This document shows positions 41,583 to 54,587 of a DNA stretch of 64,000 nt, one piece after another. The stretch covers positions 15,467,501-15,531,500 of the forward strand of contig CM075346.1 in NCBI GenBank assembly GCA_037693485.1, in the 5' to 3' direction. A program made the translations under genes and the position numbers. The notes under the pieces are model-generated. The model was not told the DNA's origin. It searched no databases and saw nothing but the letters and a program-made list of their open reading frames with translations. How positions within the stretch are numbered: the first letter of the stretch is position 1; every line of letters begins with the position of its first letter. The stretch is from Kitagawia praeruptora (taxonomy: Eukaryota > Streptophyta > Magnoliopsida > Apiales > Apiaceae).

Positions 41583-44500
41583 ATGGTGATCTATGAGCCT
41601 GTATCGCCCGGTCAGGTATTTCGATTTTTCGGAAACTTTTTAAGTTGATTTGAGTTGTGAATTGTGTTTATTGTTGTATTATTTTTGTTTTTAGTGAATG
41701 ATTGATTGAATTTTGGGGAATTTTGATTTGTGAAGTGTAGTTTACGGAGTTTAGTTAGTGTATGATCGAATTGTGATCAAGTGATTGTGTTGACATGTGT
41801 GGAAATTTTGTTGTTTGAGCTCATTTGATTGGAGGTTTTACGGTTTTTTAAATGGCATCCTGTAGTTTAAGGTGGTGTTAGGATTTTAATTTTTAGGATG
41901 AGTAATGTAATTTCGAGTGAAATTTCAACTCTTCGATAATTTGATCTCAAAGCTGGTTGTTAAATGGAAGTGTAGATGTAATTTGTTAAATTCACTTGTG
42001 TCGGGACGTTGTATATGTAGACTATATTTAATTCTTAAATCTCGTTAATTAGTGTCATAAGAGAAAGTGAATTTTTCAGTAACTTTTACAATTGATGTAC
42101 TGGCTTCGGAACAAAGAATTGGGACTGGACTTCAATGTTTGTGGTGAGGTTGTCGGAGGTATAGATGATTATTACTGTAGTAAATGAGTTGAACAATGAG
42201 GTGTTTCTCAGTGTGCTGTAATGGCCTCGTGATTTACAAGTTTTAGAGATAGGGATTAAAAGAGAGGTAAGTGGATTGTACTGGTTAAGAGAAGCTGGAG
42301 GCAGAAGTCTAGAGCAATTTTCTGCTTTATATCCGCGGTAGTCCTGCTACATTTTGTGTGTGGAAGTTCATCTATATCTTCTGGGGATCTGGTTTTGGTG
42401 TATATTTTGGGTTCTTGAATTATATGCTTTGTATTTATGAAGTGATTGCAACTTAGCAAAATCAAGTACTTTGTAGTCTTTTTTTATTTTAAATTTATTT
42501 CTTTAAAATGTATGCAGTCATTAATTGATTCTTGTATGCAACTAGAGTTCTCTTTGATTCTTGTATGCAACTAGAGTTCTCTTTCCGACTTTCCGTCTGC
42601 ATTGTTGCAATAAAATTGCATTTATATTCATCTCTTTGGTACTTAGCTAGCTCTGATTTATTTGCTTATTTATGATTGTTGTGTTATTCCAATTGCAGGT
42701 CTCATTTTTGCTTGGTTTTGTCCCATTATTTGCAGCCTGGTTATATTCCGAATTTTTGGAGTACAAGAAAAATGTTGCTCCCTCAAAAGTGTGAGTTGAC
42801 AACAATACAACAATGATTATCATTCTTTACTCGTTTGTAACATTCCTATTATTATCGATAAAATACCTTTATTATCTTATTTGAATTTACATCTACATTT
42901 AACGACGACAATTATCTTCCTTTATTGCTCCCACAGTCCTGTACAGTTTTTTTTATATGAGAAGGCTATACTTATTTAGCCAAACAATATCTGTTGGGTT
43001 GAATTAGTTGCGCAGCATATCAATTCTGTTATTATTAGCTTTATGCTTATATAAATTTTTTAATATACCAATAATAAGTAAATCTATGTTACTCCGACTC
43101 TTCTGTTTAGGTCGCCGTACCCGTGTCAGACACTTGGACACTCGGACACGACACTTATTTCGTGTCGGATCCTTTGACTAAATATGGATACTTTGACCAA
43201 TTTAAAGATCAAATATTAGTCACACTTACGATTCAAAATAAATATGTGAGAAGAAAGAATGAAGCAAGAATGAGATAAAAGTAGTAAAGATGCCTAATTT
43301 AATTTAAGTTCTACTGTTACTTTCTTCTAAGATGTCTAACTTACCATACTTTAGAATATCAAGTTTAATTTAAGTTCTACTGTTACTTTCTTCTAAGATG
43401 TCTAACTTACCATACTTGTTTATTAATAGATTATGCCGAGTCCCCGTACCCGTGTCCAAAAATAGGACAGTGTCCCCGTGTCCCCAATTTTTAGACTTTT
43501 TAAGTCCGACACCCGGATATGTGTCGTGTCCGACACTCCGTACCCGAGTCAGAGTAACATAGAAGTAAATACATCTCTAAACAAAATTGATGTCGCTTTA
43601 GAAAGTACACGTGTATCCTTGCAAGATTATGATATATGAATGTATTTTTTTTTTTTTGAAAGTTTGGTGATTTGGTCCACTAAGGATCTAAGTAGGTAAC
43701 TGCAAATGGAACCTGGTATATCTCTTAAGAAGTTTGGTGATTTAGGCATAGGGAAGTATGTACAAAGGTATATCTCATAAGAATGATGGAAACCAGGAAA
43801 GTAAATGACGAAATAATATTTTAAAGAACTTTGTGTAGAAGAATATTTAAGTTCTTTTCTGACCAATTCAATATGCCACCTTTACTTGTATGTCCTATAT
43901 TCTTCTAGATTAAAATCCATGCACAAGTATTCATTTCATTTTGTTCATATAGTGGCAGGAATTCTGATATCAATTTGGTTCAATTGGGAGAAGAAACAAT
44001 TAAAGAAGATGATAGAGCTGTTTTATTGGAAGGAGGTGGACTACAGTCGGCCTCTCCTAGAGCTCGCAGTACATCCTCTACATCTCATATTATCAGGTCT
44101 TAAGAGAATGTCATATTTCTTACATTATTTCAAGTAGAGAATTCATAGATTTAACTTTTCATGTAAATATCTCGTGTAATTTTAGGTTTTTTCTGATGGA
44201 GGAGTCTTTTTTGCTCGAAAATCGTTCGACACTGAGAGCCATGTACGTACACTTGATTTCAGTAGTACCCAACCATTCTTTAGATACTCCCACACACGCG
44301 CGCGCGCACACACACGCACATATATTTGCTTAATGCTTCTTGTTTCTTTTCCCATATGTTATTATCAGATCAGAATTTGGCGGACTTTTGATCTTTTACT
44401 ACTTATGTGACCGGACAAATCTTTTTGGTGAATCAAAAAAGGTTTGTTAGCCAAACATAAAATCTCTTGAACCCCTCTCCTCTCCTACTTGTCAAGACAC

Positions 44501-47500
44501 TATATTGATTTCAATAAAAATCTGGAAAGTGTTTATAGAGGATTGAATTATCTAATGTGTGGAACATGGTAGACGTATAGCTGCATTATGTACCGCTTCT
44601 TATATTTTACAGTTTAATATCTTCAGAAAGTCCCAGATCACGACCCTTCCATTACATGTGGTTGGAGTAAAATTCATTTAATCTAACTACACACACTACA
44701 ACAGTCAAACAATTAAAATCATATGTAAGTGCATGGAAGGACTGAGGATCATGTTTATAATTTAAATCTTTAAGCGAAAACTTATCCCGAAAGTGTATGT
44801 TGTCATTCAATGATGGATGGGCTGCGAAATTGTTCATTGGACCAATATGACACTACCGTAATGTTTTAGCCTATAAAATGATTAGCTTTGAGAAGGTATC
44901 TAAATAATAAGGAACATTCTCGGCAATAACATACTCTAGTGGACTTTTTTCAGTCTGTATAGTGATTAATTTTGAGTAGGTATCTAAAGAAGAACATTTG
45001 CGAAAATATGATAAAATGAAACTATAATAAGTTGAAGCCTCAATGGAGGCGTCCTTTAACTTTGTGTATTTGATCATTTCCAAAAAAGAGTAAGAAGATA
45101 CATATTGATAGAGTTGTATTTGAGGCTGTTTATCTGCTGTTTGGCAACAATTTGTAGCACTGTAATTAAAATGACTATAGTTAGCTTAGCAATAAAAATA
45201 TTGACCATAGTTGATTACTTTTCAGTTGCAATGTTTCAGTTTAATATCCTCAATTAAAATCTTGTGTAAAATGTAGTTTTTTAGTTAATTGTTCTTAAAA
45301 ACGATATGCACATATATTGAGTAGGATCCTTGCACATATATTGTTGCAGCTGTGGTTGAAGAAATTTCTTGTAGAAGCATAATAGTTTGCAACTGTACTG
45401 GCATATCTGCAGGACATTGATAGATATATGTAAACTTCTCTTGGTTCTAGTCTGTGCTAGTTTATACTCCTTTTCCTAACATTCTTTTCTTTATGTCATT
45501 TGTACATGAGCATTACACCTTTGTTCCTGGTGATTATCACTACAATTTCACATCATCACATAGTCCAACTTGTTTCTGCTTTTTCTGAACTTGTACTTTG
45601 ATTCTTCATGTTCCATGTTGCTCATTTCTAAGGTATGTTCTTGTGCTTGCAGAGCTACAACAGGGATCTTTTCTTGTTTCTCTACTTTCTGCTCATCATA
45701 GTTTCCGCAATCACATCTTTCAAGCTTCATCATGATAAGTCACCTATATCGGGGAAATCCATACTATATCTGAACAGGCATCAAACTGAGGAGTGGAAAG
45801 GTTGGATGCAGGTACTTTCTTCAGATATTTGTGTATATACTTTTTTTTAGGTAGACGTGTATATACCCGTTACTTTAATTGTCCGTTAAACTGGTCTTCA
45901 ACCTTTATTTTGTTTATGACATTTCTTGGATCATAGGTGCAGACTTTTAGTAGTATTTGATTTTCCAAAGTTCTCCCCTGAATTCAAAAGTTAACGAATA
46001 GCCATACGGCTTTTTGTTTTTTTAAAAGACTAGATAGTATATTTTTTTATCTCCTTTTTTCAACAATATTCATTTTAGTTACAGTGGTTTGGAGATTTAT
46101 AACAGGAGAAGTGTCTCAGTTTATGTCCGAACTCCTAGCTAAGTGATAATGTTAATCATAGGTTTGTTATCCATTTTGCGTAACTTCTTATCTCTTACTT
46201 TTGATGGGTAGCATTCTTCGTACTATCAACCAGCATGTATTCTATGTGATAAAACTTCTTGACAAATCTATTATCTGTTGAACGTGATCTTCCAGGTTGC
46301 TTGGTCTTACCAGTTACCAGCAGAACATAGTTTTACAGAGTCAATTCTTTTTCACGATGTTTGAGAAATTCAGATTACAGGGTTCTTAAAAAGATTTATG
46401 TAGTGCTGGTACATGGTACTATATTGAAGTTGACTGAAGTACACTGTAAATTAGGATGCATAAATCATACCTGTTTCGATGCATGTGAGTATGGTTTGTC
46501 CAGATTCCCACACCATCACTGACATTTGTTCATTTTTTGTATGCAGGTGTTATTTCTAATGTACCACTACTTTGCTGCAACAGAATATTATAATGCTATC
46601 CGAATTTTTATTGCTGGTTATGTTTGGATGACTGGATTCGGGAACTTCTCATATTATTACATCCGTAAAGATTTTAGCCTTGCAAGGTTTGCTCAGGTAA
46701 ATGGTCTATTATAGGTTATTCAGATTTTCTTCCAGTTTCTCTTGTGCATAGTTATGATACGCTTCTGTATGGCAGATGATGTGGAGGCTTAACTTTCTGG
46801 TGTTCTTTTGCTGCCTTGTTCTAAACAATAGTTACACGCTATACTACATATGCCCGATGCACACACTTTTTACCCTCATGGTCTATGGGGCACTTGGTAT
46901 ATACAATAAATATAATGAAAATGGAACCGTTATTGCTGCAAAATTCATAGCTTGCCTACTGGTGGTTATATTATTATGGGAAATACCTGGAGTTTTTGAT
47001 GTGGTCTGGAGCCCTTTTACCTTCCTTGTTGGTAAGTCAAAATTTCATGGCACCATCTTCATTAAGGTGAACGAATACGTTAATAAATGAGTAAAAATTA
47101 TATGTGTAATTATATCGCAGGATACACTGATCCTGCTAAACCAAATCTTCCTGTCATGCACGAGTGGCATTTTCGCTCAGGCCTCGATCGCTACATATGG
47201 ATCGTTGGAATGCTGTATGCATATTATCATCCTACAGTAAGTTGAATAACTGCAGTGTTACTTTTTGAGTTAATTGATATGCACACGCATGTTTACATGT
47301 TTTTGTAGTAGTTGCATATTTGCTGGTTTTTTCTTTCAGTTTCATTTATTTGTAAACTTTATTATAGGTCGAGAAGTGGATGGAAAAGCTAGAGGAAATG
47401 GAAGCAAAACGTAGGATAATAATCAAAACAGTAGTTGTGACAATCTCCCTGACGGTACTGAACTTTTTTTTGGCATATCTTTTATTTCTCTTTTTTTTTC

Positions 47501-48931
47501 AACTTTACTGATGAAAAGTCTATTGTTTCAGATAGGATATCTGTGGTTCGAGAATATTTACAAGCTCCCAAAGGTCACGTATAACAAGTACCATCCATAT
47601 ACATCATGGATTCCTATAACGTATGTTTCTCTTGTTTCATGTTCCTGTTGCCAAGCAAGTGCTGAAATTGTTTAATGGTCATTAATTTATTGTAATTTAT
47701 AATTGGTCAGTGTCTACATCACCTTGAGAAACTTCACGCAAAATTTACGAGGATATAGCTTGACCCTCTTTGCGTAAGTGTTCTTCTTTTAGCCCGGAAC
47801 TTCGCCTAGCAGAGCATTCAACAGTTCAGCTCAACTTCAATTACATTGTGGTGACCTAACTGCGGTATTTTCTTGTTGATCACTAGATGGCTTGGGAAGA
47901 TCACTTTGGAAACCTACATCTCACAGTTTCACATATGGTTAAGGTATGCCAGAATATATTATATTTGGATAATTCTCATAAGTTAATTTACTGAATCTTG
48001 GATGTAGCTGGTCTTCAAAAAAGATTGCATTCTAATGAAGACATTATAAGAACATGAACTAATAAGTGTTGTACTTGGTTTTGTTTTTTGAATGACGAAT
48101 TGAGGATCTCATTAGATTGGAAAAACTGATTGATTGAGGAATACTTGTCTAGTGATGATGAGAAAGAAACTCTTGTGAACTGAAATAGGTGTTATGTTAG
48201 AGCAAATTTTGTGCTTGCTGCAAAAGGGCTATAATGTGGCACCAAAAAGTGAATTTTGATGCTAAAATAAATTGTGTTCTAGTGTTGTTATTCATTTTCC
48301 TTCATTGTACTTGTTGATGATGTGGCAATTATGAATGTATTTATCTTTGGTTCCATATATGGAACCAACTATGCATGTACACAACTTTGCATTCAAGTAT
48401 AGCATTGCATTGGAGTAGTCATATTTCATGAATCTAGTTTCGTATTATAGCAATGGAACTAGTTATAGCACTGCCTATCCGTACAAGTAGTGGATTCATG
48501 GGATACATTCTCCTAATTTGCCACACAAGTCTGTACATTCATTTCTAACGATGCTTTTGTGTAAATAGATCGAGCGTGCCAGATGGTCAGCCTAAAATGC
48601 TACTTTCTCTGATTCCTGACTACCCTATGCTGAATTTCATGCTCACCACTTCCATATACGTTGCGGTTAGTATCAGTTTTCTCTTTTACTTGTTAAGACT
48701 TTAAGTTAAATCGTATACAGCTAGTTTAATTTCCTTTCCAAACAATTGCAGATTTCATACAGGCTCTTTGAACTAACGAATACATTGAAAGTAGCATTTG
48801 TACCAAGTAAAGATGACAAGCGCCTGGCTTATAACGTAATCACAGCAGTAGTGATACTGACTGTTCTGTACACTCTCTCATTTGTGTTTCTAAAGCTGCC
48901 AATGATGTTGGTAAGGTTTCTTCCTAAATAG
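41583..48931 (+). CDS. RWA: REDUCED WALL ACETYLATION protein (Cas1-type polysaccharide O-acetylation factor)
   Basis: Fifteen exons with GT/AG borders keep frame: 41583-41615, 42699-42790, 43959-44096, 44186-44242, 44369-44441, 45653-45811, 46547-46696, 46776-47031, 47121-47236, 47368-47454, 47532-47620, 47711-47773, 47887-47943, 48569-48665, 48752-48931. They sum to 1647 bases, 548 residues, the family length. The product is a multi-pass Golgi membrane protein thought to supply acetyl groups for cell-wall xylan and pectin acetylation. The start '[11 protein letters not shown]' leads into a first membrane helix. Conserved blocks include '[13 protein letters not shown]', '[13 protein letters not shown]', '[19 protein letters not shown]', '[15 protein letters not shown]', '[11 protein letters not shown]' and 'ISQFHIW'. 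The paralogue (RWA1-4) cannot be assigned. All key blocks are intact, so it is probably functional. The last exon could instead splice at GTAAGG (48911); reading through gives a stop within 21 bases. Confidence 0.93.
42527..42586. repeat. Direct duplication of a 29-bp unit in RWA intron 1
   Basis: GATTCTTGTATGCAACTAGA followed by GTTCTCTTT occurs twice in a row, perfectly. No function seen. Confidence 0.85.
43084..43562. mobile_element. hAT-type MITE in RWA intron 2
   Basis: Termini CTATGTTACTCCGACTC and its near-complement GAGTCAGAGTAACATAG are flanked by the exact 8-bp duplication AAGTAAAT (43076-43083, 43563-43570). The interior is full of GTGTCCGACAC-type words and has a 55-bp direct duplication (about 43310-43360 and 43372-43425). 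There is no coding capacity. Confidence 0.85.
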
Positions 48932-49521
48932 GCTATCTTTATAAATTTTTGAAGTAAATCTTTCCTACTCTCCTGGGAATTATTCATCAATTGAACAGAG
49001 ACTGCTTTATTGCATCGGCCTTTGTTTTAAGTAGTAATGATTACAATTCCATGCCACCAATCCTACTTTCTTCTGCTTTATTTCCCCTCCAGATTGACTT
49101 GAATTTCAAAAATAGTTTTCAAATAATGACTCTGACTTTGTACTCCGCAGTTATGAGACTTGGAAGCATAAGAGGAGGGCCTCATTCTCTTGTCACAAAG
49201 AACAAAGATCCAGAGTTGCATAAATATGGTTTTTGTGAACGTGCATTTTATACAAAGATAAGTGTAATTGCTTTTTGATAATTTCATCTTACCATTCTCT
49301 TTTTTTGAAAAACAAAACACAATACTGAAAGTCAATAGTTGTACGAAAACTGTTGTATTAGTTGTGAGTTGTATAATATCGGTTCATCATTAGAAAGTAT
49401 GCTACAGGCTAATGCAGCAATTAGATTAGTATACTATTAGTATGTCAATAGTTTTCTTTTTTGATGGGTTGATACAAAGTTTGTATCAATAAAGGAAATT
49501 ATATTATTTATATCTAGATAT
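48932..49521 (+). other. Downstream of RWA: 3' UTR and spacer
   Basis: No gene recognised. The short frame 48991-49278 has no conserved sequence and is probably 3' untranslated DNA. Confidence 0.5.
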
Positions 49522-50115
49522 CAGTGTTGTAAAAAGCGGAAATCGGACTTAATCGGTGGAGGCACCGTCCAGGGATTAATCGGGTAATGGGGGATTAATC
49601 GGAATGATTAATCGGATCATTAATCGGAACTAATTTAATATTATTTTTAAATATAATTATTATTAATATACATAATTATTTTATTATTTTGATTATACAT
49701 GAATAATTATCATATATTTATACAAATATATTTAAAATACATAGCATTATTAAAGTAAATATAAATTTTAAGATCTAATTTTTGAATTGGGGTCAATATG
49801 AGAGAAAAAATTGATAAAATTCATTATTTAACCGTTTAAAATATTAGTTTCGTATATGAGAATAATAGTTTTCTTAAAAAAATTTGAATTTATTACTTTA
49901 TGAATTTTTTTAATTTTTCTACTTATTTTTCAATTTTTATCAATAATGCCGATTTTTGATCGATTAATCCGATTTTTGACCGATTAATCCCGATTAATCC
50001 CGATTTTTTGAAAAAACGATTTTTTGACCGATTTTTGTAAAATCAGTTCGGTTCCTTACCGAACAGCGATTAATCGGCGATTAATCCCGATTAATCGCCG
50101 ACTTTTAGAACAGAG
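49522..50115. mobile_element. hAT-type MITE
   Basis: Ends CAGTGTTGTAAAAAG and CTTTTAGAACAGAG are imperfect inverted repeats, flanked by the 8-bp duplication CTAGATAT (49514-49521, 50116-50123). The interior is rich in CGATTAATCC words in both orientations, so the ends could fold back. No coding frame. Confidence 0.85.
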
Positions 50116-50406
50116 CTAGATATTCAAAAAGATTACAATAATATCTTCATTCTGAATGATTATCATTAGGCCTGAATATTAATGTCATATTATTAAGCCT
50201 GAGTAAATGATTTTAATAAAGGGAGCATGTGAAAAGAAATGTTAAAGATTAAAAAAGATGAAAAGAAGTCACTGGGAAGTCCTTAAAATTAAACTGCATT
50301 AGAGATTCATGATTACACACGTTGGCAGTAAAACCGATAGTAATAAACATAGAAATAAAAATGCCCAAGACTCTTCTGCTTCAGATAATCTTCACTTCCG
50401 AAAAAA

Positions 50407-51029
50407 CTACGCATGTTTGCAATATATGCCGATGCTTTCAAGGCCATAAGGCTTGCGGGTGCCAAAAAATCCAGAAAATTTAGTACCTACCTGATAGTTG
50501 AACTCAATCTGATCCGAATCGTTACTTGCAGGGCATGCGATGAACGGTCCGTATTTGGCTTTATTGGTATGAAAAGTAATGGATCTTATGCATTTTGGTC
50601 CAAAACAATCTTTCTCATAAAAACCACTTATTCCATTAATAAACTCGGATGGATAATCCAGAGTAATCTGCAACATTCAGTTGTTAGTCATAATACAATA
50701 ATGAATCATAATCTAGAGAAGATATATCTAGGCAGATCCAGAAATGCTTTCATCTCTGATTGAAAAATCAGCAATGCATGCAAAAAAGTAAAACAAAAAA
50801 TATGAAATCAGATAGAAATTAAAGATGCATGCATGCTCACCGTGTTAAAAGAAGTACAACCTCCTTCAGAAGGAAGACCAGATGGTGTATTTTGGTTGTC
50901 AACGTAGACGAAATCAATAAATCTGAAACGATTTTTACTGACAGCAATGTTAATTTCTGCAATTTTCGACTTGCCTTTGTCATCCCAAACACTTCCTGAA
51001 AACTTTGCTGGTGGCCCAATTTTATACAT
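50407..51029 (-). CDS. Jacalin-related lectin, single domain
   Basis: Two exons, 51029-50841 and 50667-50407, join in phase to 149 residues, the length of one jacalin domain, with no signal peptide. It begins 'MYKIGPPAKFSGSVWDDKGK' and has the family blocks 'INIAVSKNRFRFIDFVYVDN', 'ITLDYPSEFINGISGFY', 'CIRSITFHTNKAKYGPF' and 'GLESIGIY'. Such nucleocytoplasmic lectins bind mannose or galactose and are often stress-induced. The sugar-contact motif usually written GxxxD near the C-terminus appears here as P-Y-G-L-E, so binding may be altered. A TATATATAAG box lies on the minus strand near 51104-51113, about 75 bases before the start codon. The intron is 173 bases. Confidence 0.88.
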
Positions 51030-51103
51030 TTTTATGGTTTTGGCACTCGAGAGAATTCAAAGGAGCGATGGTGTATATGCTGCTGTTGTAGACTTGTAGT
51101 GCT

Positions 51104-51113
51104 TATATATATA
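51104..51113 (-). promoter_or_regulatory. Probable TATA box of the lectin gene
   Basis: On the minus strand TATATATAAG precedes the start codon by about 75 bases, a usual plant distance when the leader is short. Confidence 0.55.
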
Positions 51114-52234
51114 ATGAGACTGCCACTTTAGTCTGAAAATTTCACGTAATCCTAGCGAATGCATGAACATCAGTGGCATGGAAAATGGTGAAATATTAAT
51201 GGCCACTTAATTTACCAGTAGTCTGCGATCTTTGGTTTGCTAAGCATATTGATTACTGGTAAAACAGGCATGCGTTAGCAATACACATTGTGCAATGTAA
51301 CTGTGTAAATGTGTTTCAGTTTCAAGACTATCAATGGTACTCCAATCTTAATTTTCCTTGTAAAATTGAATTTGACTTCGCTATCTCCGAGGCACATTAA
51401 ACCAGACCCAGCACTCTAGTACTCCTTTTTAACTGCATGCATTACTGGAATAGCAAAATTTTTGAGCAAAATTTTCCAAACCCGTCCAAATCGTCCAAAC
51501 CAGAATTTATGGTTTTGTAACGATTCGGATTGGTAACGGTTTCGATTTTTTGAAAACCGAAAAATAATGGTTGGGTTCGGTTTGCCTTGTCAAACCGATC
51601 AATATAACTCGTTCCACCCGAATATATAATAACATATACTAATTATTTTTTATTATTATTTAAGAAATGTAATTTAAATTTCTAATTAATATATAATTAT
51701 ATAAAAAGAAAAAGATGTACTTACAGGATCACAGAGTAAGTGTAACACACTAACATTGTAAGTCTGTAACCCTATTTCTCACATCGACTATCAATTTACA
51801 CAACCACTTTATATTGCTTCTCTCGCTCACCAGGTTTGTTGTTGGCTTCTTCCTTCATCTAATCGCAAAGTCTCACCACGTTTGTTTTAAAATTCTTTTT
51901 TTTTTTTGCAAGTTTAAAGTTTTTTAAGTTGTTTAAAAACAGTTATAATTTGAACGGTTTTATTTAGTATTAACGATAATAATTATGGCAACGGATTGCT
52001 AAATTCCAAAATCATAATATGGATTGGATGGTTTAATCCTTTCAACCTTGACCAACCCTTCACCGTACCCCTAGGAATACGTGTGCCAACGCCTAGGTTA
52101 ACAATTTATAAAATCACAAGAGAATCTTTACTGGACAAATATTTGTGAACAGTATTTACTATTTTAATTTTCTCTTGTGATTTAAATTTTAAATTGTTTT
52201 AGAACTTTTCCTAAAATTTTAAAATCAGCAGTTG
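51114..52234. other. Intergenic region without recognised gene
   Basis: No coding signal. Around 51500-51600 a stretch with AACCGAA/TTCGGTT words could fold on itself and may be an old small transposon, but no target duplication was found. Confidence 0.45.
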
Positions 52235-53318
52235 TTTAATTTAGTTACTAGCCGATAATTAATGCAAAGCATATTGGGAGGGGTGAGTGCCCTTTTTACC
52301 CATTTTTTTGGTTTCTCTCACCAAAATGCCCAGATCTGATCATCACCGCCCTAAATACCCATTCAATACGCCTCTGGGAGCAACGTATGTTGGCTCACGC
52401 CTATGGCAGCAACGCGTCAGGCGGATACGCCTTTCTAAACAACGCAACTTTCACACACACGCCTACACAGAAGGCATGAACGTCTACGGATGCGCCATGC
52501 ACACACGCGCAACTTAGGATACGCATCTTCAAGATGCGTATCAGACGTCCGTCCCAGAGCTCTCCACAGGCGACATCAATGGCGATTCCGGTGTAAAAAT
52601 TCGAACTCTCCGTCCGTCCAAATCCCTGATTTTCCCATGACCTACCATATACCATTAGAATCGGGTTTCGATTCTCTACATACCTATAATCGTTGTTTTA
52701 CAGTTTCGTTGGCGGATTTAAAACGCCCAAAAACGGCGATTCAAACACTTCGACGAGCTTCGTTTCGCCCCTGCGGGGCCGGAGGTGATAAACGGAGTTC
52801 GGGAAGATGATGTGCATGAGCTTCTGGTCATTTTGATGTCCTTTAATCGTGTGTAAAGTGCCTGCAGTTTGAGTTCGAACGGAATCGCCAAAAAGTCGCC
52901 GTCTGGAGCTCTCGATTTTCCGGCATGGATCTGCTGTTTTCTGGCGATCTACAGTGCTTCGGATACGCCTGTGCAAACGGCGTATCCCACGGGTATTTTG
53001 GTCGGTATTTTGAAATTTGGGTATTTTGGTAAGTGGGTATCAAAATAATGGGTATTTAGGACATTCTTTCGGGATTAATTATCTTAAATTTTAATTTTTT
53101 AAAAATAAATCCATTTATCATATTATGTTGATCAAATAGTTTAATGGCATTTACATATTTTAATATTAGTAAGGTTTTAATTTAGTTACTAGCCGATAAT
53201 TAATGCAAAGCAGATTGTGATTAATTATCTTAAATTTTTAATTTTTAAAAATAAATCCATTTATCATATTATGTTGATCAAATAGTTTAATGGCATTTAC
53301 ATATTTTAATATTAGTAA
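52235..53318. repeat. Tandem duplication of a 142-bp segment, one copy interrupted
   Basis: The unit TTTAATTTAGTTACTAGCCG...ATATTTTAATATTAGTAA occurs intact at 53176-53318 and split at 52235-52276 plus 53073-53172. The 796-bp insert lies between. The copies are about 97 percent alike by eye. Confidence 0.85.
52277..53072. mobile_element. GC-rich insert with degenerate long inverted ends (foldback or MULE-like)
   Basis: The left end (from about 52290: TTTTTACCCATTTTTTTGG, ACCAAAATGCCCA) is roughly inverted at the right end (TGGGTATTTTGGTAAGTGGG, CAAAATAATGGGTA). The middle is much richer in GC than its surroundings and holds a palindrome, GGATACGCATC-TTCA-GATGCGTATC (52517-52542). The duplicated flanking unit shows the uninserted site, less one or two bases. 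Open frames in it have no family match that I recognise. The type of element is uncertain. Confidence 0.55.
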
Positions 53319-54587
53319 CGTCTGGATCAAGAGAGAATCAAACCCTAAAAGAGATTACTTCTAAATTAATTGTCTAGATTCAATTCAATTTTTAAATAAT
53401 TTTTATAAGAGTATTGTTGGAAATTAAAACTACACTATTAGTTCAATTAATTGAAATAAGGAAATCTAATGAGTGGCTCAGTTTTTTAAAATCTTTTTTT
53501 ATTAATATTTTTTTATCTCACATAACTTTTGTGGCTAATTTTTTCAATTTTTTCAGTCATCTTTCTTCAAAATTTTATTTTATTTTATTAGACTTATTTT
53601 ATATAAAAATAATCCTTGAAATAATAGGATTCTACTATAGAATCTATTTTGTTTCGTTGTAAAAATACAATATTTTAATATTGAATTTCAAAGCTATGCC
53701 CACGAACCTAAAAGTTTTACAACTGAACTTGTTTTTTTAACAAAATTCTACAATTCAACTTAATTTTTTACAACATTCTGCTGTGGAAAACTATTATCTC
53801 ATAATATATTTGTACCATAATTTAAATGTTCTTCCACTCAACTTGAAAGTTATGCATTCGAATTTTGAAGTCAAGCACATGATTTAAAGTTGTGTAACTG
53901 AACTTACTTATATTTGAATATTTTGTTATTGAACATTTAATCTCATATTTTATTCAAACCATAACTTGAGTATTTTAATAAAAATTGATGAAAATATTGA
54001 AAAAATTTTATGATGTTAAGGAGGATTTTGTGATTGATGTTGATGTATGATTATATTATTATAATTGTCAATCAAATATGAATTGTCTCTAAATTATATA
54101 TTTTGGATTTTTGGACAATTTTGTCCCTGATCTATATATAATAAAATATATATTATTATGAAATAAATGTAAAAGTTCTTAGTTTCTTTCATTTAAGAGT
54201 TGTCCAAGGAATATGATCCAATATTTATAATTGATTATAATATATGTTAACCACCTTCAAAGTGTAGAGGTTCGGTAATATAAGAGTAGTTATATTATTA
54301 ATTGTATTTATTATTAATCTATTATAGAAACATTTTAAATATTAATTGCTGGAGTCCCCAAATTGCATATAATACTATATTCTTAACTTTTATTTCGATT
54401 GTTTGTTAATAAACTCCTAGTATATAACTTCAATATTAAATTAAATTAATATGTAATGTTATTTTTTAAATTAATTAAATTTATATAACTTCACTCTGGT
54501 AATATAAGAATATCTATATTGTTAATTTTATTTATTATTATTATAGATAATTTTTAAATATTAATTAGTGGAGCCCTAAGTTGTATA
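53319..54587. other. AT-rich spacer without recognised content
   Basis: Very AT-rich; no coding signal or terminal repeat recognised. The short frame at 53414-53662 is low-complexity Phe/Ile/Leu and is rejected. Confidence 0.5.

Noticed and set aside
44290..44330. (CA)/(CG)n run in an RWA intron
   Set aside because: Microsatellite; alternating purine-pyrimidine DNA could form Z-DNA but nothing else supports a role.
48991..49278. Possible extra last exon of RWA
   Set aside because: An AG and an open frame exist, but the peptide has no likeness to the family end and the exon ending at 48931 already gives the expected length.
53414..53662. 82-codon frame rich in Phe, Ile and Leu
   Set aside because: A product of very AT-rich DNA; no motif, no splice context.
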